Assembly (NCBI GenBank): GCA_910579015.1 | Contig: CAJTRO010000001.1 | Span: 1 to 64,000, forward strand | Reading direction: 5' to 3' | DNA length: 64,000 nucleotides | DNA from: an uncultured Dorea sp. | Lineage (GTDB): Bacteria; Bacillota_A; Clostridia; Lachnospirales; Lachnospiraceae | Shown here: positions 24,316-32,807 of the stretch, piece after piece | Numbering within the stretch: the first letter of the stretch is position 1 | Layout of the letters: every line of letters starts with the position of its first letter | The notes under the pieces: model-generated | Seen by the model: the letters and a program-made list of their open reading frames with translations, nothing else | The model's database searches: none | Told to the model about the DNA's origin: nothing | Position numbers and translations under genes: made by a program

Positions 24316-26439
24316 CTATTCTTCCTCTTTCTTCTTAATATAATCCATAATCACCTGCACCGCGCCGGCAACGCCCGTCCTGCTTACGTTGATGACCATA
24401 TCATAGCATCCTGGATCGTCCCGCTTCGTGCCGGTGTACCGCAGATAATATTCACTCCTCTTCTCATCACGCTCTTTCAGCTTCTCAAGCGTCTGTCCCT
24501 GGTAATATTCCCGTCCTTCTCTTTCCCTGTATTCATCATCCGCATAGATGAAGAAGGAATAGGTGTGAGGAAGCTCCGCCAATAAGAAGTTCGCACAACG
24601 TCCGAGGAAGACTCCCGGCGCCGTCTTCGCAAGCTTCATGATCAGCCGGCTCTGCTCTTCAAATACCTGCGTGTCTATAATATCCTCCGCAACCCCGGCG
24701 CCCGGCATGGAATAAGGGGAGAACGTTACCTGCCGTCCTTCATTATAGGAATCCAGATACCGCTTAAGCTTCTCGATATCCGTTGTCTCCATTCCGAATT
24801 TCTCGCCCAGCATACAGATGATCTGCCGGTCATACACCCGGCATCCAAGCTCCTTTGCAAGTGCTTCCGCAATCTTTCTTCCACTTGCCCCATAGAGCCG
24901 CCCGATCGCGATATTAATCTGCCCCTGCTTCCAATCAACGGCCTGGTTGTCTGCGTTAAATCTGCTTAAGTGATCATTCTGCCCGATAGGCTCTGTATCA
25001 TCACGCCCGCTTTCCGTATGCTCCGCTTTGCTTTCCCGCGCGATCAGATCCCGCATCATCTGGTCATATTTCTTATCAAGCTTATAGCACAGAGCAATCA
25101 GGAACATAATCATCCAGATTGCGATCGGCACATAGAGATAGAACCCTTTGATCACCGCAATCGCTTCTGCTGTCTGTTCAGCCGCCGTCGCTTTCAGTCC
25201 GTCGAATGCCGCCATAGAGAGGATTGCACCCATAATAGCAGACGTGAATCCCGAACCGGCCTTCTGCCCCATGCTCATGGATGAGAACATCAGCCCCTCG
25301 ATCCTAAGCCCTGTCTTCCATTGGCCATATTCAATGGCATCACTTGGCAGCGAATATTGTACACCATAGAATGGGGCGATTCCGAATCCCCTCATAATAC
25401 ACGTAACAACTCCTAACGGAACGCTTGTAACATTCATCAGGAAGATGAGCTGCCCGGCAACGCCAAGAATACATCCCGCACAGATCAGATTTCGTTTTCC
25501 GAATTTGGGAAGAAGCTTCGGAAGCAGGGCGATTCCGATGATAGTTGCAATCTTCTCGGAAGCCGACAACGGCATGACCAGATCCACATCATTCAATACA
25601 TACTGACAATAATATGTAAGATCCGTCCCTATAATGATCTGATACACCGTATAGAACAGCATCAGCCCCAGCGCGATCAGGAAATACGGATTCGTCACCG
25701 TAGCCTTAAGCGCCATCCAGAACGGGATATCCTCCTTGCTCTTCTGGGCTGTCTGTACACGCTCGGTACATGTCGCATAGGTGTTCAGCAGTACGAACAC
25801 TGAGATGACGGCATACACAGCCGTAACGAGGATCCACGCCGCCTGTTCATGATGGATGATGCCCGCGGTCTTATTGATCAGCGGAAGCGTGAATGCCGTG
25901 ATGACCATGCTCGCCGTAATGGACAGTACCATACGGATATTACAGATTACATCGCGCTCTCTCCTGTCACGGCTCATCAGGGATCCCAGAGCATGGAACG
26001 GCTGGCTGATCGCCGTATATACAACCGTATTCATGATATTATAAGTCACAAACGCATATACAATCTTCCCCTTCGGCCCCATGCCCGGCATCGTAAAAAG
26101 GATAATTGCCGCTAACGCATAAGGAACCGCCAGCCGTAAGATCCATATTCTGGATTTCCCGTATTTGGAATGAGTCCGGTCTATAATGGTTCCCATCAAC
26201 ACATCCGAGAAGCCGTCGAACACGCGGGACACCAGCATGATCATTCCGACCGATCCTGCCGAAATACCAACCACATTGGTATAGAAGTAGATCAGAAGTG
26301 TGGTTGTCATCGTATACATCAGCGTCAAAGCCGGATCGCCGAAGCAGTACGCCAGCTTTTCAGACACGGGCACCCTGATGAACTCATCCATATCTTTATT
26401 CTTTTGTTTATAATTCAGTAATTCCGCCGCTGATTTCAT
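24316..26439 (-). CDS. GPH sugar transporter fused to cytidylate-kinase-like domain
   Basis: A 707-residue fusion. Residues 1 to about 465 are a glycoside-pentoside-hexuronide:cation symporter with 12 helices (KLAYCFGDPALTLMYTMTTTLLIYFYTNVVG near the start, GFSDVLMGTIIDRTHSKYGKSR after TM2). Residues about 505-705 match the cytidylate-kinase-like family: INIAIGRLYGASGRKIAEALAKELGCRVYDRQII corresponds to its GREFGSGGREI P-loop region, and the domain ends with a YDMVINVSRTGVAGAV segment. The linker is short and charged and no frame break is visible. The ATG overlaps the stop of the upstream TIM-barrel gene (ATGA), so it is the last gene of the inositol-type operon. A transporter covalently joined to a kinase-like domain is unusual and may couple uptake to phosphorylation or sensing. 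Confidence 0.88.
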   Translation of the reverse strand: MKSAAELLNYKQKNKDMDEFIRVPVSEKLAYCFGDPALTLMYTMTTTLLIYFYTNVVGISAGSVGMIMLVSRVFDGFSDVLMGTIIDRTHSKYGKSRIWILRLAVPYALAAIILFTMPGMGPKGKIVYAFVTYNIMNTVVYTAISQPFHALGSLMSRDRRERDVICNIRMVLSITASMVITAFTLPLINKTAGIIHHEQAAWILVTAVYAVISVFVLLNTYATCTERVQTAQKSKEDIPFWMALKATVTNPYFLIALGLMLFYTVYQIIIGTDLTYYCQYVLNDVDLVMPLSASEKIATIIGIALLPKLLPKFGKRNLICAGCILGVAGQLIFLMNVTSVPLGVVTCIMRGFGIAPFYGVQYSLPSDAIEYGQWKTGLRIEGLMFSSMSMGQKAGSGFTSAIMGAILSMAAFDGLKATAAEQTAEAIAVIKGFYLYVPIAIWMIMFLIALCYKLDKKYDQMMRDLIARESKAEHTESGRDDTEPIGQNDHLSRFNADNQAVDWKQGQINIAIGRLYGASGRKIAEALAKELGCRVYDRQIICMLGEKFGMETTDIEKLKRYLDSYNEGRQVTFSPYSMPGAGVAEDIIDTQVFEEQSRLIMKLAKTAPGVFLGRCANFLLAELPHTYSFFIYADDEYREREGREYYQGQTLEKLKERDEKRSEYYLRYTGTKRDDPGCYDMVINVSRTGVAGAVQVIMDYIKKKEEE

Positions 26440-27335
26440 AATAATTCACGCTCAATGATCTCTCTTGCCTTTGGAGCTTCAACCGCCATGCGCTCCGGAT
26501 ATCCGAAGATAGATACACAGGAGATTGCGTCTCCGCCTGCTTTAAACTGTCTGTTTGCAAAATCCATCTCTCTCAGCGTCTCGAAGATCCCGTCAAAATC
26601 CACATCCCCTTCTCCCATCGGATTATGCTGATGAATGGAAACATCTTCTCTTCCCATACTGTTAAGCCACGGCGGATTCAGGATATATCTGCAATCCTTG
26701 GTCTGGTTGTACGTATCTGCAAATAATACATGGCTCAGATCATCGCCCGCGTACTTGAGCATCGAACGGACATCGCCCGCGCCCTTGTCGTAGAAGAAAC
26801 CGTGCGGGGAAGAATATACATATTTCAGATTATCGGAACGATAACTCTTCACCATATCGCAGGTCTCATTATTCAACTCGCAGAAATCCCACGGATGTGA
26901 CTGTATCTCTACACGGATCCCTTCCTTCTCAAACAACGGCAGCAGTTCATCCATAGAGCGGAACCACATACCATTGCAGATTTCCTGCTGATTGGGGTCG
27001 CCGGAAAGCTCCGTGTTGATCACCTGTACTCCCATATCTACTGCAATCTCAACCATCCGCTTCCAGTTTGCCACCGCCATCTGCCGCTGCTCCTCTGTCG
27101 GACCGGACCAGCGGTATACAACGATAAAAGAGGAGATCTCCACACCTGTCTCGCGAAGAGCCTTTCTATACTCCGCCTCACACTCTTTAGAAAACAACGG
27201 ATGCTTGTAGAACGGGTTGATACGCGGGTGCGGGGACTGCTCAATATATTTGTAACCCCAGTCCGCAACCTGATGAACCATATCATTAATACCCATCTGC
27301 TTCGCCAATACATCTACATCGAATGCTATCTTCAT
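26436..27335 (-). CDS. Sugar phosphate isomerase/epimerase (AP-endonuclease 2-type TIM barrel)
   Basis: A 299-residue xylose-isomerase-like TIM barrel. MKIAFDVDVLAKQMGINDMVHQVADWGYKYIEQSPH starts the barrel; acidic and His residues expected to bind a divalent metal appear in INTELSGDP, VEIQSHPWDF and VLFADTYNQ. It lies between an IolE paralogue and the GPH-kinase fusion, with four-base overlap to the latter. It probably isomerises or epimerises a keto-inositol or a related sugar; the exact substrate is not inferable. Confidence 0.82.
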   Translation of the reverse strand: MKIAFDVDVLAKQMGINDMVHQVADWGYKYIEQSPHPRINPFYKHPLFSKECEAEYRKALRETGVEISSFIVVYRWSGPTEEQRQMAVANWKRMVEIAVDMGVQVINTELSGDPNQQEICNGMWFRSMDELLPLFEKEGIRVEIQSHPWDFCELNNETCDMVKSYRSDNLKYVYSSPHGFFYDKGAGDVRSMLKYAGDDLSHVLFADTYNQTKDCRYILNPPWLNSMGREDVSIHQHNPMGEGDVDFDGIFETLREMDFANRQFKAGGDAISCVSIFGYPERMAVEAPKAREIIERELL

Positions 27336-27377
27336 TTCTTACACTCCTTTCCTGTTTTTGGATTTTTAAAATTTATC

Positions 27378-28274
27378 CTATAAGCCCGTATGCTTTGCAA
27401 TATACTTTCTTGCCTTAAGAGCGTACTCAAGCGGGTTTGCCTTCGCCGGATCCTGCTCCGCCTCTACCACTACCCATCCTCTGTAATCAGCCTCTTCAAG
27501 GATCTTAAAAATCGGTGCAAAATCCACATCCCCGTCGCCGGGCACGGTAAACGTTCCCTCGCGCACTCCTTTCAGGAAACTCCATTTCTCATTGCGCGAC
27601 TGTTCCACAACACGCTTCCTCAGATCTTTCAGGTGGACATGACGCACACGGTCCACATATTTTCTCAGCACCTTCTCCGGATCTATCCCTGCAAACGACA
27701 AGTGTCCGCTGTCAAACAACAAGAATACAAGTTCGGGATCCACAGATGCCATGAACCGGTCTATCTCCTCCTCCGTCTGCACAACCGTTCCCATATGATG
27801 ATGGAAGGTAAGTACCATTCCTTTCTCCTTCGCAATCCTTCCAAGCCTGTTGAGGCCCCCCGTAAGCAGATCCCACTCCTCATCATTCATGACATATTTG
27901 CCCTCCTGGATCGGATGGTCCGTCATTCCCTGGATGCTGAAGCTCTGCTCGGACACGCCGATGCACCTTGCACCCACCTTTTTCAGAAAATCGCACTGCT
28001 TAATAAATGCTTCCTCCGTCTCTTCATACGGTCTGCTGATCAGGAAAGAAGAAAACCACTGATTACAGATCGTCATTCCTCTCAGATCCAGCGCTTTCTT
28101 TAGCACTGCCGGATCCGCAGGATAATGGCTGCCCACCTCTGATCCCGTAAATCCTGCAAGCGCCATCTCGCTTACCGTCTGTTCAAATGTATTCTCTTTC
28201 CCCAGGTCCGGCATATCGTCGTTCGTCCATCCGATCGGCGCTATACCAAGTGAAACTTTATTCTTATCTAACAT
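27378..28274 (-). CDS. iolE: Inosose dehydratase-like protein, IolE paralogue 2
   Basis: A 298-residue TIM barrel of the IolE type (2-keto-myo-inositol dehydratase). Diagnostic segments are LGIAPIGWTNDDMPDLG, NTFEQTVSEMALAGFTGSEVG, the metal-site run LTFHHHMGTVVQ and FDSGHLSFAG, and VRHVHLKDLR. It is about 60-70 percent identical by eye to the copy at 32789-33688. Both copies keep the residues expected for metal binding, so they may act on different cyclitols. It sits in the operon after iolI. Symbol given by family resemblance. Confidence 0.83.
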   Translation of the reverse strand: MLDKNKVSLGIAPIGWTNDDMPDLGKENTFEQTVSEMALAGFTGSEVGSHYPADPAVLKKALDLRGMTICNQWFSSFLISRPYEETEEAFIKQCDFLKKVGARCIGVSEQSFSIQGMTDHPIQEGKYVMNDEEWDLLTGGLNRLGRIAKEKGMVLTFHHHMGTVVQTEEEIDRFMASVDPELVFLLFDSGHLSFAGIDPEKVLRKYVDRVRHVHLKDLRKRVVEQSRNEKWSFLKGVREGTFTVPGDGDVDFAPIFKILEEADYRGWVVVEAEQDPAKANPLEYALKARKYIAKHTGL

Positions 28275-28311
28275 CTCTTCTGCTCCTTCCAGCCCGCACT
28301 GCCCAATCCAT

Positions 28312-29145
28312 TTAGCCGAAATATTTCTCTACAAATGCCTTCGTTACCTCTGCCGCCTTCTTCACATTCTCCTCATGAGACATTGCATAATACTCCGGAC
28401 GGAATTCCTCTATCGTGCACACTCCGTCGAATCCAATCTCCTTCAGCGCGCCGGCAATCGCCGCATGATCGACCACACCCTCTTCCGGCCACAGTCTCTT
28501 GTCATCGCCGCAGGAACCAAGAGGCAGATCCTCGCAGTCATTCAGGTGATATGCGAAAATCTTTCTGCCGTCAGCCTTCTTAAGATCCTCGATCTTAGAA
28601 CACATCTCATGGAAATGGAAGGTATCAACCGTAATTCCCACATTCTCTCTGTCTACCGCTTTCACTACGTCATACGCCGTCCCAAACTGATTGATGGAAC
28701 AGTTAGGAGCGCCGCAGAACTCCAGGGAAATCCTGATGTCAGAGCCAACCTTGTCGGACAGATAGCGAAGTCTTTCCACAGCCTCCTCCTTAATCTCGGA
28801 CACGCTCTTATCCTTTACATCAAACTGCGGAACCGTGATCAGCATCTTCATCCCGATCGCCCTGCATACCTCGATGATAAAATCGGTCTCCTCATCAATC
28901 TCCTTCACACCCGCTTCATCTCTCTGGTTAAAGAAAATCAGCGTGTTATACGCCCACGGCTTCAGATGATGATTCTTAAACCAGTCTGCCAGGTCCTCTA
29001 ACGTATGCTCCTTCAGATAATCCTTTACACAGTCAAATCTAATCTCTATATAATCAAAACCATACTTCTCACATGCCTCCATATCTGCAAGCAGGGACTG
29101 CCCTTTACACTCCAGCGCTGTTGCCTCGTTAAATCCTAATTTCAT
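28312..29145 (-). CDS. iolI: 2-keto-myo-inositol isomerase-like protein (IolI)
   Basis: A 277-residue TIM barrel that resembles Bacillus subtilis IolI through its whole length: MKLGFNEATALE at the start, CEKYGFDYIEIR, KPWAYNTLIFFNQRDE, ISLEFCGAPNCSINQFGTAY, VDTFHFHEMCSKIEDLKKADGRKIFAYHLND and FRPEYYAMSHEE. IolI interconverts 2-keto-myo-inositol and 1-keto-D-chiro-inositol. AAAGGAG precedes the ATG, and a palindromic LacI-type operator lies 40-55 bp upstream. Confidence 0.88.
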   Translation of the reverse strand: MKLGFNEATALECKGQSLLADMEACEKYGFDYIEIRFDCVKDYLKEHTLEDLADWFKNHHLKPWAYNTLIFFNQRDEAGVKEIDEETDFIIEVCRAIGMKMLITVPQFDVKDKSVSEIKEEAVERLRYLSDKVGSDIRISLEFCGAPNCSINQFGTAYDVVKAVDRENVGITVDTFHFHEMCSKIEDLKKADGRKIFAYHLNDCEDLPLGSCGDDKRLWPEEGVVDHAAIAGALKEIGFDGVCTIEEFRPEYYAMSHEENVKKAAEVTKAFVEKYFG

Positions 29146-29183
29146 GATCGTCGTCTCCTTTCGTTTTTCCCTCCGGGTTCATT

Positions 29184-29201
29184 TGCGTTCACGTGAACGC
29201 A
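29184..29201. promoter_or_regulatory. LacI-type operator, site 1
   Basis: A perfect 18-bp palindrome TGCGTTCACGTGAACGCA lies in the 87-bp gap between the Gfo/Idh gene and iolI. The same 18-bp core is repeated at 30309-30326. A central CG and even symmetry are typical of LacI/GalR operators, and the LacI gene is 1.2 kb away. Confidence 0.8.
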
Positions 29202-29232
29202 TTGCCTAAAAAAATAATCTCCTGCCTTAGTA

Positions 29233-30237
29233 TTACTTATAAAATTCCGGCTTCTCAACCGTTACAACCTTCTCGATATTCCCCGTTTCCTGAGCCTTCA
29301 CCAGCGCATCCGCTGTAACTGCCGCCAGATATCCGTCCCACGTGGTCGGCCCTTCAATCACATCCTTCTTTGCACAATCTACCCAGTTCTGGATCTCCGC
29401 GTCATATGCATCCTTGAACAGTACGAAGCAGTCTGTCGTGATCTCTGTAGAAGCCGCCGCATTCTTACGGATAGACGGAGCCATCGGAGCTCCCATCTTA
29501 AGAGCGCCGTCCTCACATACAACCTCGCAGTTGATATCATAGCCAAACTTGCAGTTCACGAAGCACTCTACGTCAATGCAGATACCGCTCTTCGTGCGCA
29601 TCAGCATGATCTGAGGATCCTTAAGCTCTGAATGTGAGTACTTGGTAACCTTCGGCATGATCACCTGTACGCTCTCATAATCATCATCTACCAGCCAGTG
29701 GCAGAGATCAATCTCATGGATCACGGTATCATGTACTGCCATCGGCGTGTTGTAATTTGTCCCCACCTCAGGATTCCTGTGCGTACAGTGCATCATCAGC
29801 GGTTCGCCGTACTCTCCTGTGGCAATCGCATCCTTGATCTGGTTGTATCCCTTGTGGTAACGGCGCATGAATCCTAACTGGATCAGATGCCTGCCGGATG
29901 CCTCTTCCGCGTCCATAACCTTCTTGCAGTCCTCCGCTGTTGTACAGAGCGGTTTCTCGCAGAATACCCGCTTGCCGGCCTTAATTGCCTCAAGAAGATC
30001 CTCTACATGCGCAAATCCGGGTGAAACAATCAGAACCGCGTCAACCTCCGGATCATTGATCAGTGCTTTGCCGTCCGTATATACCCTGGCTCCTCCGGCA
30101 ATCTCTGCCGCCTTCTTCGCACCCTCTTCAAATACATCTGATACTGCCACAACCTCAGCTCCCTGAATCCTCTCTGTGATCCTCCTGATATGGTCTCTTC
30201 CCATTCCGCCGCAACCGATAACTCCTACTCTTAACAT
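29233..30237 (-). CDS. Gfo/Idh/MocA oxidoreductase, inositol dehydrogenase-like
   Basis: A 334-residue Gfo/Idh/MocA dehydrogenase. The N-terminal Rossmann fold starts with VGVIGCGGMGRDHIRRI; EKPLCTTAEDC and the H-containing active-site segment (AVHDTVIHEIDLCHWLVDDDYESV) follow. The family oxidises sugars or cyclitols with NAD(P). Context suggests scyllo-, chiro- or another inositol isomer. I used the ATG at 30237, with AGGAAAGGTGG at good spacing; a GTG at 30249 in frame is less likely. It is first in an operon under a LacI-type operator. Confidence 0.87.
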   Translation of the reverse strand: MLRVGVIGCGGMGRDHIRRITERIQGAEVVAVSDVFEEGAKKAAEIAGGARVYTDGKALINDPEVDAVLIVSPGFAHVEDLLEAIKAGKRVFCEKPLCTTAEDCKKVMDAEEASGRHLIQLGFMRRYHKGYNQIKDAIATGEYGEPLMMHCTHRNPEVGTNYNTPMAVHDTVIHEIDLCHWLVDDDYESVQVIMPKVTKYSHSELKDPQIMLMRTKSGICIDVECFVNCKFGYDINCEVVCEDGALKMGAPMAPSIRKNAAASTEITTDCFVLFKDAYDAEIQNWVDCAKKDVIEGPTTWDGYLAAVTADALVKAQETGNIEKVVTVEKPEFYK

Positions 30238-30298
30238 TTTGTTTTCCACCTTTCCTGCTTTTTATATGTTTCTCATGACTTTGTTTCTTTATGTTGTT

Positions 30299-30328
30299 AT
30301 TTTATCATTGCGTTCACGTGAACGCAAT
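30299..30328 (-). promoter_or_regulatory. Promoter with overlapping LacI operator, site 2
   Basis: On the minus strand -35 TTGCGT (30327-30322) and -10 TAAAAT (30304-30299) are 17 bp apart. A 22-bp palindrome built on TGCGTTCACGTGAACGCA (30307-30328) covers the -35 and the spacer. A repressor bound here would block the promoter of the Gfo/Idh-iolI-iolE-isomerase-GPH operon. Confidence 0.82.
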
Positions 30329-30372
30329 TGGCATTTTACACAATTTTCACAAAACATTTTTATTCATTATGT

Positions 30373-31401
30373 CTATACAAGATTATACCTGGTCTTGATC
30401 ACAATCTCCGTGTAGGCATATTCTTTCTCTGGTTCTTTGCCGTCAAAAATCTTCTCAAATAACAGCATGACCGGCTCATACCCCTGGCGGTAACCGTCCT
30501 GCCCGATCAGGAAGCGGATCTTCCCCTCCCTAAGATACTGCACGTTCCGGGCAGTCAGGTCATTAGAGATCACCTTCACCTTCTCTTCCATGCCAAAATC
30601 CTTAAGCGCCTTACACACACCCTCTACCCCGGACGCCGCAAGATAGATGCCGGACAGATCCTCGTACTCCTTAAGCATTCCCCTCGTGATCATCTCCGCC
30701 ATATAGTCGTCGTCAAAATCATACTGTACATCCAGTACCCGGACATCCTCCCTGAGCGCCGCAAATTCTCCAAGAAATCCTTTTGTCCGGTTCTTATGTC
30801 CGTAACTGGTCGGATATCCTGATATGACAAGTACCTTCCCGTCTGCCGGGAGAATATCGGCCATCAGGCCCGCCGCCACTCTTCCGCTCTGGTAAGTATC
30901 CTGCCCCACAAAGCAGAGCCTCTTCGACTCTTCGATATCCGAGTTAAACGTGATCACCGGTATATTCTCATCGGCGAATCTGTTGACCGTCTCCTTAAGC
31001 TCCCCGTCGTCCACCGGGATCATGGCGATCCCGTTGCATCCCGCCTTCTTAAGCTCATACATCGCCTCAACCGCCTTCCCGGCATCAAAATCCTCCATCC
31101 TGCGGATGATCACATCCGCGCCGAGACGCTCTACCTCTGCCTTGGCATCCTCTGCGCCCTCAATGACATTCTCCATAAACGGCGTCTCCGCCGCCTGGAT
31201 AAGCACGCCTATGGTGATCGACCGTTTCGACATCGCCAGCGCCCTGCCCGCCCGGTTGGGCTGATATCCCATCTCATCTGCGATTCTCCGGATCCTGTCC
31301 GCCACCTCCGCATTGATTCTTCCTCTATTGTTCAAAGCCCGGTCTACCGTTCCTCTGGAGACTCCGGCCGCTTCTGCGATCTGTTGTAAGGTTACAGCCA
31401 T
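30373..31401 (-). CDS. LacI family regulator of inositol-type operon
   Basis: A 342-residue LacI/GalR regulator. The N-terminal helix-turn-helix is VTLQQIAEAAGVSRGTVDRALNNRGRI; the hinge ANRAGRALA-like segment and a sugar-binding periplasmic-like core (about residues 60-340) follow. The YmdB-like core contains IGVLIQAAETPFMENVIEGAEDA and GIAMIPVDDGELKETVNRF. It lies just upstream of the operon that carries two copies of a perfect palindrome, so it is almost certainly its local regulator. It has its own promoter. Confidence 0.9.
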   Translation of the reverse strand: MAVTLQQIAEAAGVSRGTVDRALNNRGRINAEVADRIRRIADEMGYQPNRAGRALAMSKRSITIGVLIQAAETPFMENVIEGAEDAKAEVERLGADVIIRRMEDFDAGKAVEAMYELKKAGCNGIAMIPVDDGELKETVNRFADENIPVITFNSDIEESKRLCFVGQDTYQSGRVAAGLMADILPADGKVLVISGYPTSYGHKNRTKGFLGEFAALREDVRVLDVQYDFDDDYMAEMITRGMLKEYEDLSGIYLAASGVEGVCKALKDFGMEEKVKVISNDLTARNVQYLREGKIRFLIGQDGYRQGYEPVMLLFEKIFDGKEPEKEYAYTEIVIKTRYNLV

Positions 31402-31472
31402 ATCCTTCCCTCCCTGCTACGGGCAGACTGCACATATCTTTCTGATGTAGTGTCTCCCGAAAGTCAAGGTCT

Positions 31473-31501
31473 ATTATATCACCTTATAAAAATAGAAGCA
31501 A
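31473..31501 (-). promoter_or_regulatory. Promoter of lacI-type regulator
   Basis: On the minus strand -35 TTGCTT (31501-31496) and a perfect -10 TATAAT (31478-31473) are separated by 17 bp, about 72 bp before the regulator start codon. No copy of the 18-bp palindrome is present here. Confidence 0.6.
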
Positions 31502-31551
31502 ATCCCCGCCGGATTCTATATAGCTTTTATTCTATGCAGGTGAGAATTATA

Positions 31552-31599
31552 AACGGGACTGCCCGTTAAAAGCCGTCTTCGGCCAGGGGCAGTCCCGTT
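31552..31599 (-). terminator. Terminator of iolE-iolG unit
   Basis: AACGGGACTGCCC (31552-31564) pairs perfectly with GGGCAGTCCCGTT (31587-31599). On the minus strand the stem is followed by TATAATTCTC. It separates iolG from the LacI gene. The T-run is weak. Confidence 0.65.
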
Positions 31600-31688
31600 G
31601 GATGTGTATCTTATATTGGCTCCACTCAATCAGCTGTGTGATCGGCGAAGGGTGTGAAAATTAACGAGAAAACTACTGCTCACCCGGA

Positions 31689-32702
31689 TTACGCGCTGAT
31701 CTCAGAGATCTTCACCGGACGATGCTCCTCTAAGGACTTCTTCGCCGCAAGTCCCATCAGTACCGGCTGCAATCCGTCCTCCACTCCAAGAGGAGTTTCA
31801 GAATCATTCTCGATCGCCTCGATAAAGCACTTAATCTCCTTCGCATATGCATCCATATAACGCTCCAGGAAGAAGTGAAGCGGCTTCTCTCCAGTTACGC
31901 CGTCCACGTTACTGATCACTGCGGCACTTGCAGTGTCATTTCCCGTTGCCACCATTCCCTTAGAGCCAAATACTTCCGCTCTCTGGTCGTATCCGTATAC
32001 GGCCTGTCTCGAATTATCAATAACTGCGATCGCGCCGTTCTCCATCTTGAGCGTGATCACTGCCGTATCTACATCTCCTGCTTCTCCGATCGCCGGATCC
32101 ACAAGGACCGCTGCCTCTACATAAACCTCTGTTGCATTGCATCCTGCAAGGAAACGCACCATATCGAAATCATGGATGGTCATATCCAGGAACATTCCGC
32201 CTGATACCTTCACATAGTCTGCACACGGCGGCTCCGGATCTCTGGATGTGATCTTGATGATATGTGTATCTCCGATCCTGCCTGCCGCCACCGCATCTCT
32301 TACCGCCTCAAAGTTGTGGTCGAATCTGCGGTTGAAGCCTACCTGGTATTTCACCTGGTTCTTCTCAAGCGCAGCTATAACCTCCTTGATCTTCGCCACA
32401 TCATGGTCGATCGGCTTCTCGCAGAATACATGCTTTCCTGCCTGGATCGCCTCTACAGAGATTGGTGAATGTGTATCTGTGGAGGAACAGATCAGCACTG
32501 CATCGATCTCAGGATCTGCAAGGATCTCCTTGTAATCCTTCGTCGTCTTCTCCACACCCATCTTCTTTGCCCAGAGTTCTGTCTCCTCGTTCATGAACGG
32601 ATCCGCAAGGGCCTTGATCTTTGCATTACCCACCTTTGTACAAATGCTCTCCACGTGAACTCTTCCGATTCTTCCTGCTCCGATAATACCTACTGTAACC
32701 AT
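31689..32702 (-). CDS. iolG: Inositol 2-dehydrogenase (IolG-like)
   Basis: A 337-residue Gfo/Idh/MocA dehydrogenase with strong IolG features: VTVGIIGAGRIGRVHVESI, CEKPIDHDVAKIKEV, YQVGFNRRFDHNF, GGMFLDMTIHDFDMVRFLAG with the catalytic Asp/His, and GYDQRAEVFGSKGM. It should oxidise myo-inositol to 2-keto-myo-inositol with NAD+. The ATG at 32702 follows AGGAAGGAG; the extension to 32741 was rejected. It is cotranscribed with the upstream iolE copy, giving dehydrogenation then dehydration in one unit. Confidence 0.9.
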   Translation of the reverse strand: MVTVGIIGAGRIGRVHVESICTKVGNAKIKALADPFMNEETELWAKKMGVEKTTKDYKEILADPEIDAVLICSSTDTHSPISVEAIQAGKHVFCEKPIDHDVAKIKEVIAALEKNQVKYQVGFNRRFDHNFEAVRDAVAAGRIGDTHIIKITSRDPEPPCADYVKVSGGMFLDMTIHDFDMVRFLAGCNATEVYVEAAVLVDPAIGEAGDVDTAVITLKMENGAIAVIDNSRQAVYGYDQRAEVFGSKGMVATGNDTASAAVISNVDGVTGEKPLHFFLERYMDAYAKEIKCFIEAIENDSETPLGVEDGLQPVLMGLAAKKSLEEHRPVKISEISA

Positions 32703-32763
32703 AATCTTCTTATCTCCTTCCTGTTTATGTGACTGTATCACTTACCGGCAATCTTTCCGCGCC

Positions 32764-32807
32764 GGTTTAAAGCCCTGTCTTCTCTGGTTTAAAGCCCTGT
32801 CTTCTCT
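32764..32807. repeat. 22-bp tandem duplication at iolE 3' end
   Basis: GGTTTAAAGCCCTGTCTTCT plus CT occurs twice in a row (32764-32785, 32786-32807). The right copy includes the stop codon and last codons of the iolE gene, so the left copy is a non-coding echo of the gene end. Confidence 0.85.
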
